Under the pieces are notes generated by a model. That model did not search any database, was not told where the DNA came from, and saw nothing but the letters and a program-made list of their open reading frames with translations. This document shows positions 1 through 8,226 of a stretch of 64,000 nt of DNA, piece after piece. This DNA is from G963422565 sp963422565 (GTDB lineage: Bacteria > Pseudomonadota > Alphaproteobacteria > MPNO01), in NCBI GenBank assembly GCA_963422565.1, contig OY730228.1, positions 2,232,001-2,296,000 on the forward strand, given 5' to 3'. How positions within the stretch are numbered: the first letter of the stretch is position 1; each line of letters starts with the position of its first letter. The position numbers and the translations under genes are program-made.

Positions 1-502
1 TGCAGCTCTGGTCGACGATGTCCTGCAGGGTCACCGGCCGGTTGTAGAAGGCGGGCACCGGTGGGAAGATCACCGCGCCCAGCCTGCCGAGCCGCGCCAG
101 ATTGTCGAGATGGCCGACATGGAGCGGCGTCTCGCGAATCGCGACCAGCAGGGTGCGGCGCTCCTTGAGGATCACGTCGGCGGCGCGGCTGATGAGGTCG
201 CCGGTATTGCCCATCGCGATGTTGGACATGGTCTTGATGGAACAGGGCGCGACGATCATGCCCTTGGAATGGAACGAGCCGGACGAGATCGCGGCGCCGA
301 TATTGCCGGCCTCGTGCACCTCATGGGCGAGATCTTGGATGTAGTCGATATCGGCGTCGTGCTCCATCTTGAGCGTGAGCTTGGCCGACCGGCTCATCAC
401 CAGATGGATCTCGATGTCCGCCGCCTCGCGCAGCAGCTCCATGATACGGACGCCGTAGATGGTGCCCGTCGCCCCGGTGATGCCGACGATCATGCGTTCC
501 AT
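1..502 (-). CDS. ubiX: UbiX-family flavin prenyltransferase (3' end outside window)
   Basis: UbiX attaches a dimethylallyl group to FMN, making the prenylated-FMN cofactor that UbiD-type decarboxylases need. The protein starts MERMIVGITGATGT, the Rossmann-like flavoprotein N-terminus of the family, and continues with the conserved segments VAPCSIKTMSNIAMG and GDLISRAADV, then ERRTLLVAIRETPLH and PPVPAFYNRP. About 167 residues are visible; the C-terminal end runs past base 1. The start at 502 is preceded by a GGAGGAAT ribosome site. A UbiD-family decarboxylase lies far away at 32277-33629, so a functional link is possible but is not shown by adjacency. Family assignment is firm. Confidence 0.93.
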   Translation of the reverse strand, partial: MERMIVGITGATGTIYGVRIMELLREAADIEIHLVMSRSAKLTLKMEHDADIDYIQDLAHEVHEAGNIGAAISSGSFHSKGMIVAPCSIKTMSNIAMGNTGDLISRAADVILKERRTLLVAIRETPLHVGHLDNLARLGRLGAVIFPPVPAFYNRPVTLQDIVDQSC

Positions 503-604
503 CGAGGATTCCTCCGGGGGCGCCGCCGCGCTATTCTACCGTTGGCGGTGCGGAGGCCGCAAAAGGTCGCCGCGGGTGGATCTGGCCGGGGAACGGTGGG
601 CGCT

Positions 605-1546
605 ATGGCATCGACGAAGACAGGAAGCCGCGGAGCCCCGGGGGCGCTATGGGCGGTCGCGCTGGCGGTCCTGGTCGCGCTGGCGGTCCCCGGCGGTGCG
701 GCGGGCGCCGCCCGGACCGCGCCGCTGCCGATCGTCGGCGCGCCGACCTATCACGAGGTCGCACCCGGCGACACGCTTCTCGATCTCGCGCTCCGCTACA
801 ATGTCGGCTACACCGAGCTCCGCTCGGCGAATCCCGGCGTCGATGCCTGGACCCCCGCCCCGGGCACCGAGCTCGTGATCCCGACCGTCCATCTGCTGCC
901 GACGACCCGGCGCAAGGGGATCGTCGTCAACCTCGCCGACCAGCGACTCTATCTCTTCGGGCGCGGCGGCGCCGTCATACGCTCGATGCCGATCGGCGTC
1001 GGCAGCGACGGCTGGGGCACGCCGAGCGGCACGACACGGATCGCCCGGAAGCGGGTGCGGCCGACCTGGCACGTGCCCAAGTCGATCCGCGCGGAGAACC
1101 CTCTGCTGCCCGCCGTCGTTCCGCCCGGCCCCGACAACCCGCTCGGCGCCTATGCCCTGAGCCTGGCCTGGCCGGCCTATGTGATTCACGGCACCAACAA
1201 GCCTTACGGGGTGGGGCGCAGGGTCTCGCATGGCTGCATCCGGCTCTACCCCGCGGACATCGCCTGGCTGTTCCACGAGGTCGATGTCGGCGTCGAGGTG
1301 ACGGTCGTGGACCAGCCGATGAAGATCGCCTGGGTCGGCGACGCTCTCATGCTCGAAGTGCATCCGAGCCAGACCCAGGCCGACAGCGTCGAGGCCGGCC
1401 AACGCGTCGCGGCAGAGGACCCCGCGGAATACCGCCACCGCGTCCTCGACGCGGCGGGAGACCATGCCGAAGGGCTCGACTGGACACGCGTCGCGGATGC
1501 GGTTCGCAGACGCAACGGTCTGCCGGTCATGATCCTGACCCGCTGA
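605..1546 (+). CDS. L,D-transpeptidase (YkuD) with LysM domain
   Basis: Predicted periplasmic peptidoglycan enzyme that makes 3-3 cross-links or anchors proteins to the wall. The 313-residue product has a hydrophobic N-terminal export segment (about residues 11-36), a LysM peptidoglycan-binding domain (about 49-93) and a YkuD catalytic domain (about 105-230). The active-site signature is intact: His195 in HGTNKP, then SHGCIRL with Cys211 as nucleophile. The ATG at 605 is chosen because it directly precedes the export segment; the frame stays open further upstream across the ubiX promoter side, which is not convincing. A C-terminal extension of about 80 residues has no motif I recognise. Confidence 0.93.
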   Translation: MASTKTGSRGAPGALWAVALAVLVALAVPGGAAGAARTAPLPIVGAPTYHEVAPGDTLLDLALRYNVGYTELRSANPGVDAWTPAPGTELVIPTVHLLPTTRRKGIVVNLADQRLYLFGRGGAVIRSMPIGVGSDGWGTPSGTTRIARKRVRPTWHVPKSIRAENPLLPAVVPPGPDNPLGAYALSLAWPAYVIHGTNKPYGVGRRVSHGCIRLYPADIAWLFHEVDVGVEVTVVDQPMKIAWVGDALMLEVHPSQTQADSVEAGQRVAAEDPAEYRHRVLDAAGDHAEGLDWTRVADAVRRRNGLPVMILTR

Positions 1547-1668
1547 CGCCGCCCCCGCGCAGCAGAGGAACGGCGCCCGGAGCGGCCAGCGACCGCCATG
1601 AGCCGCCGGTCCCGACGGGGCAACCCGGCGGCGGTCGGCCGCGGCGGCCCCGTCGCCGTCGAAGCGGC

Positions 1669-1983
1669 CTATTTGCGCAGGCTCTTGTTGAAGATCTGTT
1701 CGGCCTTGTCCGCGGCCGTCTTCGCCTCTTCGGCCGCCTTGGCCGCCGATGCGGCGCTGCTCTCGGCGGCGTTGGCGGCGCGGCCGGCCTCTTCCATGGC
1801 CTTTCGAGCCGTGGCGGCCGCGGCGGTGGCCATCGACTTGGCCTCGTTCGCCAGCGCCTTGTTTTGCGCAGCCGCCTCGTTGATCGCCTTCAAATGCTCC
1901 GGCACGTGCAGGGCGTCCCCATGGCAGCCCGTGAGAGCGAGCAATGGGAGCGCAGCAAGGGCCGCCATCTTGGGAAGTCGCAT
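1669..1983 (-). CDS. Small Ala-rich lipoprotein (Lpp-like)
   Basis: A 104-residue predicted outer-membrane lipoprotein. The start at 1983 (MRLPKMAALAALPLLALTGC) gives a short lipoprotein signal peptide ending in the lipobox LTGC, and an AGGAGAG ribosome site lies just upstream. The mature part is a long, charged, alanine-rich helix (NEAAAQNKALANEAKSMA and onwards) with heptad spacing like the Ala-zipper of Braun lipoprotein, ending KSLRK, whose terminal Lys is the residue that Lpp uses for peptidoglycan attachment. Its convergent neighbour is an L,D-transpeptidase, the enzyme class that makes such links. Lpp-like function is inferred from form, not from close identity. Confidence 0.72.
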   Translation of the reverse strand: MRLPKMAALAALPLLALTGCHGDALHVPEHLKAINEAAAQNKALANEAKSMATAAAATARKAMEEAGRAANAAESSAASAAKAAEEAKTAADKAEQIFNKSLRK

Positions 1984-2094
1984 ATGTTCTCTCCTGGTTA
2001 AGATCGGCCGGACGCCAACCACGATCCCGACCTTGTTCCCTCACGACAGACATACACCATGCGCTCTGCCGATTCCAGCGCCCGCATCGTTCCG

Positions 2095-2235
2095 ACTCGC
2101 CGGCGCCGGCGTGCGGCTCCGGGCCGGGAAGGCGTCCCTTCCTCGCGAGGGAGGGGCCGATCCGCCTCCTCTCCCTCCCCTCGAAGGGGAGGCCGGGGTG
2201 CGTGGGCGCCCCTTCTTCGAGAGGCCGGCGGGGTG
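2095..2235. repeat. GC-rich palindromic intergenic repeat, copy 1
   Basis: The stretch is built of short inverted G/C blocks (CCTCGCGAGG; CTCCCCTCGAAGGGGAG) followed by GCCGGGG. The block around 8025-8110 has the same arrangement (inverted CCCTC/GAGGG arms followed by GGCCGGGG). It resembles interspersed intergenic repeats common in alphaproteobacterial genomes. It lies between the divergent lipoprotein and the NTF2-like gene. Confidence 0.45.
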
Positions 2236-2268
2236 GACAGGAGGCCCGGGCTCGGCCACTCTGCCGCG

Positions 2269-2745
2269 GTGTCCGACCCGGTTAGCGATCCCCCCTCCTT
2301 CGACGAGGCTCTGACGCGGCTGCACCTTGCGCTCGCCGATGTTGCCAACGGCGATGTGCGCGCCGTGAAGGCGCTCTGCGCCAGGGGCGACGACGCCAGC
2401 AGCTTCTACGGCTGGGGCGGTTACGAGATCGGATGGGAGCGGGTCTCCGCGCGTTGGGACTGGGCCGGCCGGCAGTTCGAGGGCGGGACGGCGAGCCGCG
2501 AGATCCTGACCAGAGTCGTCGCCGGAGAGCTCGCCTACACGACCGAGATCGAGACTTTCGAAGTGCGGGTGGCGGGCATGGGCGCCGGCCCGACCCGCTG
2601 GTCCAACCGCGTGACCCATATCTTCCGGCTCCTCGACGGCGAGTGGCGGCTGATCCACCGGCATGCGAACCGGCTGGAGGATCGTTATCGACCCGCGCCG
2701 CGGCTCGGTGCGGCCGAGAGCGGGCCGCAGAGCGGAGCGGAGTAG
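2269..2745 (+). CDS. NTF2/SnoaL-like (DUF4440-type) small protein
   Basis: A 158-residue soluble cytoplasmic protein of the SnoaL/NTF2-like fold. Visible family features are the N-terminal helix (FDEALTRLHLALADVANGD), the fold segment SSFYGWGGYEIGWERV, and the C-terminal strands VTHIFRLLDGEWRLIHRHAN, which match the DUF4440/SnoaL_3 pattern of a ketosteroid-isomerase-like cone. Members bind small molecules or catalyse varied reactions, so no substrate is claimed. The GTG at 2269 is chosen because the frame upstream runs through the intergenic repeat. No operon partner is evident. Confidence 0.72.
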   Translation: MSDPVSDPPSFDEALTRLHLALADVANGDVRAVKALCARGDDASSFYGWGGYEIGWERVSARWDWAGRQFEGGTASREILTRVVAGELAYTTEIETFEVRVAGMGAGPTRWSNRVTHIFRLLDGEWRLIHRHANRLEDRYRPAPRLGAAESGPQSGAE

Positions 2746-3051
2746 CGAGAATGCGATTTGATCTTGGCAATTCTTCCACGAACGGACCGGTGCCGCGCAA
2801 TCGTTTCCGCCCGGATGTTCTCGCTCCGCGACCCATGTCTCCGATCGCGAGCCGGAACGGCAAGCCCGGGATTGCGAGCGCGTGGAGCTCCATGCGCGGT
2901 TCCCGACCGACAGGCGCACGGGCCGCCATTCGGATGAATTTCCGGCTCGCCGCAACCGTTGCGATCGGGGCCGGATAGCTCTCGGCCGGGGTCTACGGAA
3001 GGCAGGCGGGGTACCCGGCTGCGAAGCGTCCGCCGTCGATCTAGGGGGATC
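2746..3051. other. Intergenic region upstream of the R-M genes, no gene recognised
   Basis: No convincing coding region, RNA or repeat is seen in these 306 bases. The AGGGGGAT ribosome site of the methyltransferase lies at the right edge. Short open frames here have no ribosome sites or recognisable content. Confidence 0.6.
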
Positions 3052-3807
3052 ATGCAGCGCAAAGCCGAACGATCCGTCGATCCCATCGATGGAACGGCGG
3101 ACACTCCCTCCGCGACGGTCTTCTCGGACCGAAGAACCGTTCGGGCTCCGCCTCTGGCGCGGCCCGCCGCACTCGAGCCGAATGCGCGCCTCAAGATGGA
3201 CGGGTTGGAATTCCTGTCGCTGCTTCCTCCCGAGGCGATCCCCGTGGCGTTCCTGGACCCGCAATATCGCGGCGTGCTCGAAAAGCTGGCTTACGGCAAC
3301 GAGGGCAAGGAGCGCGGCAAGCGGCGCCGGGCGATGGCGCAGATGACCGAAGCCGTCATCGCCGAGTTCGTGCGCGGCATCGACCGTACTCTGATTCCGT
3401 CGGGCCATCTGTTCCTGTGGGTGGACAAGTTCCATCTGTGCCAAGGCGTTCGCCAGTGGTTCGACGGTACGGCGCTCGACATCGTCGATCTCGTGACCTG
3501 GGATAAAGGGACCTTCGGCATGGGCTACCGCACCCGGCGCAGCGCGGAATACTGTATCGTCCTGCAGAAGCAGCCTCGCAAAGCCAAGGGGGTCTGGAAA
3601 ATTCACAACATTCCGGACGTCGTCCAGGAACAGGTCTCGCGGCGCGCGCATCCGCATGCCAAGCCGGTCGACCTGCAAGGCGAACTCTTGGCCGCGGTGA
3701 GCGATGAAGGCGACTTCGTGATCGATCCGGCGGCCGGTTCGTTCTCCGTCCTTCAAGCCGCCGGCAACCGAGGACGCATGTTTCTCGGCTGCGATCTGAA
3801 CGGCTAG
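3052..3807 (+). CDS. DNA methyltransferase (beta-type motif order) of a restriction-modification locus
   Basis: S-adenosylmethionine-dependent DNA methyltransferase, 251 residues. The catalytic motif IV is a DPQYR variant (FLDPQYRGVLEKL) of the amino-methyltransferase DPPY motif. It precedes the SAM-binding motif I (VIDPAAGSFSVL) near the C-terminus, the motif order of beta-class N6A/N4C enzymes. SGHLFLWVDKFHLC and VDLVTWDKGTFGMGYRTRR are further conserved blocks. The ATG at 3052 has an AGGGGGAT ribosome site. The nuclease gene begins 4 nt after its stop, so the two form a transcription unit. All enzyme motifs appear intact, unlike the partner nuclease. The target sequence cannot be read from the protein. 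Confidence 0.88.
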   Translation: MQRKAERSVDPIDGTADTPSATVFSDRRTVRAPPLARPAALEPNARLKMDGLEFLSLLPPEAIPVAFLDPQYRGVLEKLAYGNEGKERGKRRRAMAQMTEAVIAEFVRGIDRTLIPSGHLFLWVDKFHLCQGVRQWFDGTALDIVDLVTWDKGTFGMGYRTRRSAEYCIVLQKQPRKAKGVWKIHNIPDVVQEQVSRRAHPHAKPVDLQGELLAAVSDEGDFVIDPAAGSFSVLQAAGNRGRMFLGCDLNG

Positions 3808-3811
3808 CTCG

Positions 3812-4492
3812 ATGGCTCGCCTTCGGGACGCCAAGCCCAAGAATATGTCGGGCTCCTACAAACGGCTGTTCGACAACGTGGCGCTAGGCGAACTGGTCAG
3901 CAAGGTCCAGTCCGCTGTAATCTCGTCGGGCTCGGAACTTGAAGCGACGATCGCTGACTCGGTGCCGAACATCCCTGATCTAGATGCTTTTCTCGAACAT
4001 GAGATCATGCCGGAGGGCGTCTTGCTTGCCCGCAAGCGCCAAATCAAGAGGAGAGACACTCTGGACTTCGCCGGATCGGAACCGGATTTCATGGTGTTCA
4101 AGCGCTGAGGCGGGATGCAGACTTGCCATATTGTGGAGTTGAAGGACGGCCACGTGTTCGACACCAAGAAGGCCAGCGCGGAGCGCCAAGACATGCATGG
4201 TTTCATCGAACGCAACGCTCAGCACATTCCGTACCGGTTCTGTGCACATTTCTGCGCCTTCAACCAGGAAGACAGGAGGGCGATATGGAACGGTTTCAGG
4301 CGGAAGATCAATTGCAAAGAGGCGATGACGGGCCGCGAGTTCTGCGATCTGTTGGAGATCGATTACGCCGCGATTGTCGAAGCGCGGCGATCCGATGGTT
4401 CCGACAACGTGGCGTTCTTCTTGTCCGAACTGGTCGAGATCGACGAGATTCGCCAGCAGTTGCGGCAACTCCTTGACCAGGATCGCATATAG
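3812..4492 (+). pseudogene. PD-(D/E)XK restriction endonuclease split by one in-frame TGA
   Basis: Two pieces in the same frame (3812-4108, 98 residues; 4115-4492, 125 residues) are separated only by TGA at 4106-4108 and two codons (GGC GGG). Read through, the join places EPDFMVF next to CHIVELKDG, which reconstitutes a PD...ExK nuclease core: the acidic Asp lies before the stop and the Glu-x-Lys after it. Length (about 226 residues) and position directly behind the methyltransferase fit a type II restriction enzyme. I do not recognise the exact family. The ATG at 4115 could start the second piece, but that piece would lack the first catalytic acid. Likely an inactivated gene; a sequencing error, recoding or two-subunit assembly are alternatives. 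Confidence 0.72.
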
Positions 4493-4528
4493 TTCCCGGA
4501 TACTGCCCCGATCCGACGGCGCGGCGTC

Positions 4529-5068
4529 GTGACGGTCTCGCACATCCTCCCGGATCTGCTGCCGCAGGGCCTCGTGACGCTGTTCTGCGGCAGCGCCGCA
4601 GGGGCCGTCTCGGCGCGACGCGGCCTGCCTTATGCGGGGCCGGGGAACAAGTTCTGGCCGATCCTGGCCGAGACCGGCCTCACCCCGCGCCGTTTCGCGC
4701 CCGGCGAATACCGGATGCTCGGCGGCCTCGGCATCGGCATCACCGACATCAACAAGACCGAGTCGGGCGCGGATTCGCGCCTCACCGGAGCGGGCGACGA
4801 CCCCTGGGCGCTGCACGCCAAGGTCGTGGCGTCGCGCCCGGCCCTCCTCGCCTTCACCGCCAAGCGACCGGCCCGGCTGTTCTTCGAGGCGCTGTGGGGC
4901 GCCCCCGTCGCCGCCTACGGCGAACAGCCGCGCCGGCTCGGCGCGACCGAGATCCATGTCCTGTCCTCGCCCTCGGGTCTGGCGGTTCGCTGGTGGGACC
5001 CCGTCCATTGGCACCGGCTCGCCGCCCGCCACCGCGCGCGGGCGGCGTCGGCGGAGCGGCGGTCGTGA
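4529..5068 (+). CDS. mug: Mug/TDG-family mismatch-specific DNA glycosylase
   Basis: Predicted G:U/G:T mismatch-specific DNA glycosylase of 179 residues that would remove uracil or thymine arising by deamination. Family hallmarks are the N-terminal GLVTLFCGSAAG segment, then RGLPYAGPGNKFWPIL and GIGITDINK, and the C-terminal SSPSGLA loop. The catalytic-loop sequence CGSAAG differs from the GINPG of E. coli Mug; this is usual in a broad alphaproteobacterial subgroup. The GTG start at 4529 lies 37 nt after the nuclease gene, and the stop overlaps the next start by 4 nt (GTGA), so it is translationally coupled to hyuB. Confidence 0.85.
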   Translation: MTVSHILPDLLPQGLVTLFCGSAAGAVSARRGLPYAGPGNKFWPILAETGLTPRRFAPGEYRMLGGLGIGITDINKTESGADSRLTGAGDDPWALHAKVVASRPALLAFTAKRPARLFFEALWGAPVAAYGEQPRRLGATEIHVLSSPSGLAVRWWDPVHWHRLAARHRARAASAERRS

Positions 5069-6774
5069 GCGCCGATCCCGTCACCGTCGATCCCGTCACC
5101 GTCGAGGTGTTGCGCAACAAGGTCGCCAGCCTCGTCGAGGAAATGCACTATCATTTCTACCGGTCGGGCTATTCGACCATCATCCGGGAATCGCGCGACT
5201 TCAGCTGCGTCATCCTGACCGCCGAGGGCGGGCTGGTGACCGCGCCGCCGATGTTCTTCCACGCGCCGGTCTACAAGCATCTGGTCGGCCGCATCGTCGA
5301 GATCTACGGCGCGGACGCGCTGGCGGATGGCGACATGTTCGTCTGCAACCACCCCTATGAGGGCGGGCTGCCGCACGTCTCGGACATGGCCTTCGTCGCG
5401 CCGATCCGCGTCGACGGCCGGCTGATCGGTTTCTCGGGCTCGATCGCCCACAAGGCGGATATCGGCGGCACAAACCCGGGCAGCACCTCCGCCGACGCGA
5501 CCGAGATGTACCAGGAGGGGCTGCTGATACCGCCGATACGGATCAGCGCCGGCGGGGCGTACAAGGACGAGATCGAGCGCGTGATCCTGACCAACAGCCG
5601 CCAACCGGGGCTGGTGCAGGGCGACATGCGCGCGCAGATGGCGGCGACCCGGATGGGCGTCGACCGGATCGAGGATCTGTGCCGGCGCTTCGATGCCGGG
5701 ACGGTCGCGGACGCCTTCGCCGAAATCCTGTCCGGCGCGGCGGCAGCCCTGGCGCGGGCCGTCGCCGACCTGCCCGACGGCACGGCCTCGGCGGAGGGAT
5801 TCATGGATTCGGACGGAGTCGCGCGCGACCGGCCGATCCGCTTCGCGGTCGCCGTGACGGTCGAGGGCTCCCGCATCACGTTCGATTTCGGCGGCGCCGA
5901 CCGCCAGGCCAGGGGCCCGGTGAACCTGCGCCCGTCGATGGTCGAGGCCTGCTGCTTCTACGCGCTCATCGGCTGTCTGGGGCCGGATCTCCAGTTCAAC
6001 GACGGCATGCGCGAGGCGGTGCGCTTCGTCTACGCGCCGGACACCATCACCAACGCGAGCCCGCCGGCGCCGGTCTCCAGCTATCAGATGGCCAATCTGA
6101 AGCTGGTCGACGTGATCCTCGAGGCTCTCTCGCAGTTCAAGCCGGACCGCGCGGCGGCCAATGCCGCATCGAGCGGCGCGCTGATGATTCAGTGGACCGG
6201 CGGCGGGCGCCCGGGACAGGCCGACCTCCAATACGAGATCATCGGCTCGGCCTATGGTGCCGGGGCGGGCAATGACGGCGCGTCCGCGGTCGCGACCCAT
6301 CTCTCCAACCTTCACATCACTCCGATCGAGATCATCGAAGCGGAGTTTCCCTGTCGGGTGCGACGCTTCGACCTGATGGCCGATTCGGGGGGTGCGGGGG
6401 AGTATCGCGGCGGGCTGGGGCTGCGTCGCGAATACGAGCTCCTGCAGGATGCGGTGGTCGTCCGCCGCTACGACCGGGCGCGGTTCCCGCCGCGCGGACT
6501 CGACGGCGGCAAGGACGGCAGGGCGAGCCGTTTCGTCATCCGCCTCGGCGGCGAAAGGGAGGAAGAGACGCCGCCCTCGGGCCGCTTCACGCTCGCGGCC
6601 GGCGACCGCTTCCTCCTCGAGACCGCGGCGGGCGGCGGCTATGGCGATCCGGCCATGCGCGATCCCTCGGCGATCGCGCGCGACATCGCCGAGGGGTATG
6701 TGAGCCGTGATCGGGCGCGCCGCGACTACGGCGCTGCGCCCGAGGCGCGACCGAACGGCAGGAGGGGAATGTAG
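5065..6774 (+). CDS. hyuB: Hydantoinase B / N-methylhydantoinase-type subunit
   Basis: HyuB-family subunit (569 residues) of ATP-dependent hydantoinase/oxoprolinase-type amidohydrolases, normally working with HyuA. Characteristic blocks are DPVTVEVLRNKV, then FYRSGYSTIIRESRDFSCVI, DGDMFVCNHPYEGG, HKADIGGTNPGS and the C-terminal GGGYGDPAMRDP. Length fits the family. The GTG at 5065 overlaps the glycosylase stop. No hyuA is adjacent; the only HyuA in view starts at 63003, at the opposite end of the window. That makes this an orphan B subunit here, or one half of a scattered pair. The substrate (hydantoin, oxoproline or another cyclic amide) cannot be told. Confidence 0.92.
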   Translation: MSADPVTVDPVTVEVLRNKVASLVEEMHYHFYRSGYSTIIRESRDFSCVILTAEGGLVTAPPMFFHAPVYKHLVGRIVEIYGADALADGDMFVCNHPYEGGLPHVSDMAFVAPIRVDGRLIGFSGSIAHKADIGGTNPGSTSADATEMYQEGLLIPPIRISAGGAYKDEIERVILTNSRQPGLVQGDMRAQMAATRMGVDRIEDLCRRFDAGTVADAFAEILSGAAAALARAVADLPDGTASAEGFMDSDGVARDRPIRFAVAVTVEGSRITFDFGGADRQARGPVNLRPSMVEACCFYALIGCLGPDLQFNDGMREAVRFVYAPDTITNASPPAPVSSYQMANLKLVDVILEALSQFKPDRAAANAASSGALMIQWTGGGRPGQADLQYEIIGSAYGAGAGNDGASAVATHLSNLHITPIEIIEAEFPCRVRRFDLMADSGGAGEYRGGLGLRREYELLQDAVVVRRYDRARFPPRGLDGGKDGRASRFVIRLGGEREEETPPSGRFTLAAGDRFLLETAAGGGYGDPAMRDPSAIARDIAEGYVSRDRARRDYGAAPEARPNGRRGM

Positions 6775-6955
6775 GGGCCATGGATCGGCCTCCGCGATGG
6801 TCCGGCGTCCGGTCGCGGCCGGGTTCGCCGTGACCGCGACCGATATCGCCGTCCCCGCAGTCGATATGGCGTCCGGCATTGTCGGCGCGGCCGCCCGGAC
6901 CCTGCTTTCGGTCGTTCTGCCGTTCGGCGCTCCGCCGCCGACGCCGAACGGCGGC

Positions 6956-7360
6956 TCAGTCGAAAACCGCGATACAGTCGATCTCGACATCGACGCCGGC
7001 GCGGTGCGGCGTCCCGCCGATACAGGTCCGGGTCACCTTCTCGCCCGCCATGAAGGCGGTGAAAGCTTCATTGAACCGCGGGAAATCGGCCGTGTCGCGG
7101 AGGCAGACCCGCATATTGACCACATCGGCCATCGTCGCCCCCGCCGCGCTCAGCACGCTCTCGATATTGGCGAGGGTCTGCCGGGTCTGTTCCTCGATAT
7201 CGGTCGAGACCGGCTCGCGCGTCTCCGGATCGAGCGGCCCCTGCCCCGAGACGAACAGCATGTTGCCGCAGCGAATGCCCTGGGCGAGCGGCGATGGCGT
7301 GGACTTGTCGGTGAAACCCGTGGTCGGCGCGCGCGCCGAGGTCACGACCCGCTTGGGCAT
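6956..7360 (-). CDS. RidA/YjgF-family deaminase (possible aminomuconate deaminase)
   Basis: Rid-family protein of 134 residues; members hydrolyse reactive enamine/imine intermediates, and some are 2-aminomuconate deaminases. Recognisable blocks are GNMLFVSGQGPLDPETRE, then QTRQTLANIESVLSAAG and the C-terminal VDVEIDCIAVF; the conserved active-site Arg is present in TRTC. The ATG at 7360 has an AGGGGAGG ribosome site. The gene lies 26 nt downstream of a 3-hydroxyanthranilate dioxygenase-like gene, the arrangement expected for a nba-like deaminase, but the rest of that pathway is absent, so a general Rid role is equally possible. Confidence 0.88.
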   Translation of the reverse strand: MPKRVVTSARAPTTGFTDKSTPSPLAQGIRCGNMLFVSGQGPLDPETREPVSTDIEEQTRQTLANIESVLSAAGATMADVVNMRVCLRDTADFPRFNEAFTAFMAGEKVTRTCIGGTPHRAGVDVEIDCIAVFD

Positions 7361-7386
7361 ACGAGGCCTCCCCTGCCGGCCCCGGC

Positions 7387-7896
7387 TCAGGCCGCGGGCA
7401 TCACGTTGCCGCACGCCGTGCAGCTTCGCGCCGCCTCGGAGCCGAAGAACCGGGCATAGGCCTTGGACACCGGATCGAGGGCGTAGTCCTCGACGACGAA
7501 CTCGACCTCGTGGAGAAAGGCATCGCAGGACGGGCAGAACCACTGGAAGCGGTCGATCTCCCCCGGCCGCCGCTGGCGTTCCATGACCAGCAAAAACGCA
7601 TCGGGCGGGAAGCGTGGCGAATGAGGCACGCCCGAGGCGGTGTAGATCGCCTGCCCCGCTCCGAGCACCGAGACGTCCTCCCGGCCGTCCGGGGTGCGGT
7701 AGTGGAGATTCATCTCGCCGCGGATCATGTACATCACCTCGTCCGACGGGTTGATGTGGAACTCGCTCCGATATTCCCGGCCGCGCGCCACGAAGGCGAG
7801 CGTCTCTGGGCGCTGCCAAAGGACATGCACCCGCCGCCCGGTCTCGGCGAGGGTTCCGGCGATCGCGCCGAGATCGGCAATCGGCATCGGCAGCAT
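7387..7896 (-). CDS. 3-hydroxyanthranilate 3,4-dioxygenase-like cupin
   Basis: Probable Fe(II) ring-cleaving dioxygenase of 169 residues. The cupin metal ligands are visible as His47 and Glu53 (FHINPSDEVMYMI) and His92 (GVPHSPRF). A second, rubredoxin-like iron site typical of bacterial NbaC/HaaO is made by Cys121-x2-Cys124 and Cys159-x2-Cys162. The family converts 3-hydroxyanthranilate to 2-amino-3-carboxymuconate semialdehyde. The ATG at 7896 follows a GGAGGAGG ribosome site. The downstream Rid protein is probably co-transcribed. The motif set is good, but sequence variants around the active site mean that a related substrate is possible. Confidence 0.83.
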   Translation of the reverse strand: MLPMPIADLGAIAGTLAETGRRVHVLWQRPETLAFVARGREYRSEFHINPSDEVMYMIRGEMNLHYRTPDGREDVSVLGAGQAIYTASGVPHSPRFPPDAFLLVMERQRRPGEIDRFQWFCPSCDAFLHEVEFVVEDYALDPVSKAYARFFGSEAARSCTACGNVMPAA

Positions 7897-8226
7897 GTCG
7901 GCCTCCTCCTCGGCAAGGGCCGCGCCGACTATCGCATATCGCGCGCCGCGTCGACACGGGTCCTGCCCGCCTCGGCGATTCTCGTTTCGGCGACCGCGAC
8001 CGGCAAGCCGGAAGACCCTTTCCCTTGCCTCCTCCCTCGACGGGAGGGGGTTCGCGCCCGTCCTTTCTCGCTCCCCCTCGGGAGGGAAGGCCGGGGAATC
8101 CTTCCCCGAGAAGCGGGCGATGACGCGGGCGGCGGCGGGTTCCGCCCGCTGGGAGGTCTCTGTAGAGTAGCGCCCGCCGCCGCGCGGCCCGGGCGGGCGG
8201 CGAGCAACCATGCGGATCCAGCCGAG
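7897..8226. repeat. Divergent intergenic region carrying GC-rich repeat, copy 2
   Basis: This 330-base gap separates the cupin gene from the LLM oxidoreductase. Its middle (about 8025-8110) holds inverted G/C blocks (CCTCCCTCGACGGGAGGGGG; CCCCCTCGGGAGGG) followed by GGCCGGGG, the same arrangement as at 2095-2235. No gene or RNA is recognised; promoters for both flanking genes must lie here, but no clear -35/-10 pair was identified. Confidence 0.45.

Noticed and set aside
2059..2268. Upstream ATG at 2059 for the NTF2-like protein.
   Set aside because: It would translate the intergenic palindromic repeat into a low-complexity Arg-rich leader; the GTG at 2269 fits the domain start.
4115..4492. 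The second half of the restriction nuclease as an independent 125-residue gene.
   Set aside because: It lacks the first catalytic acid and has no convincing ribosome site; the frame joins smoothly to the preceding piece.
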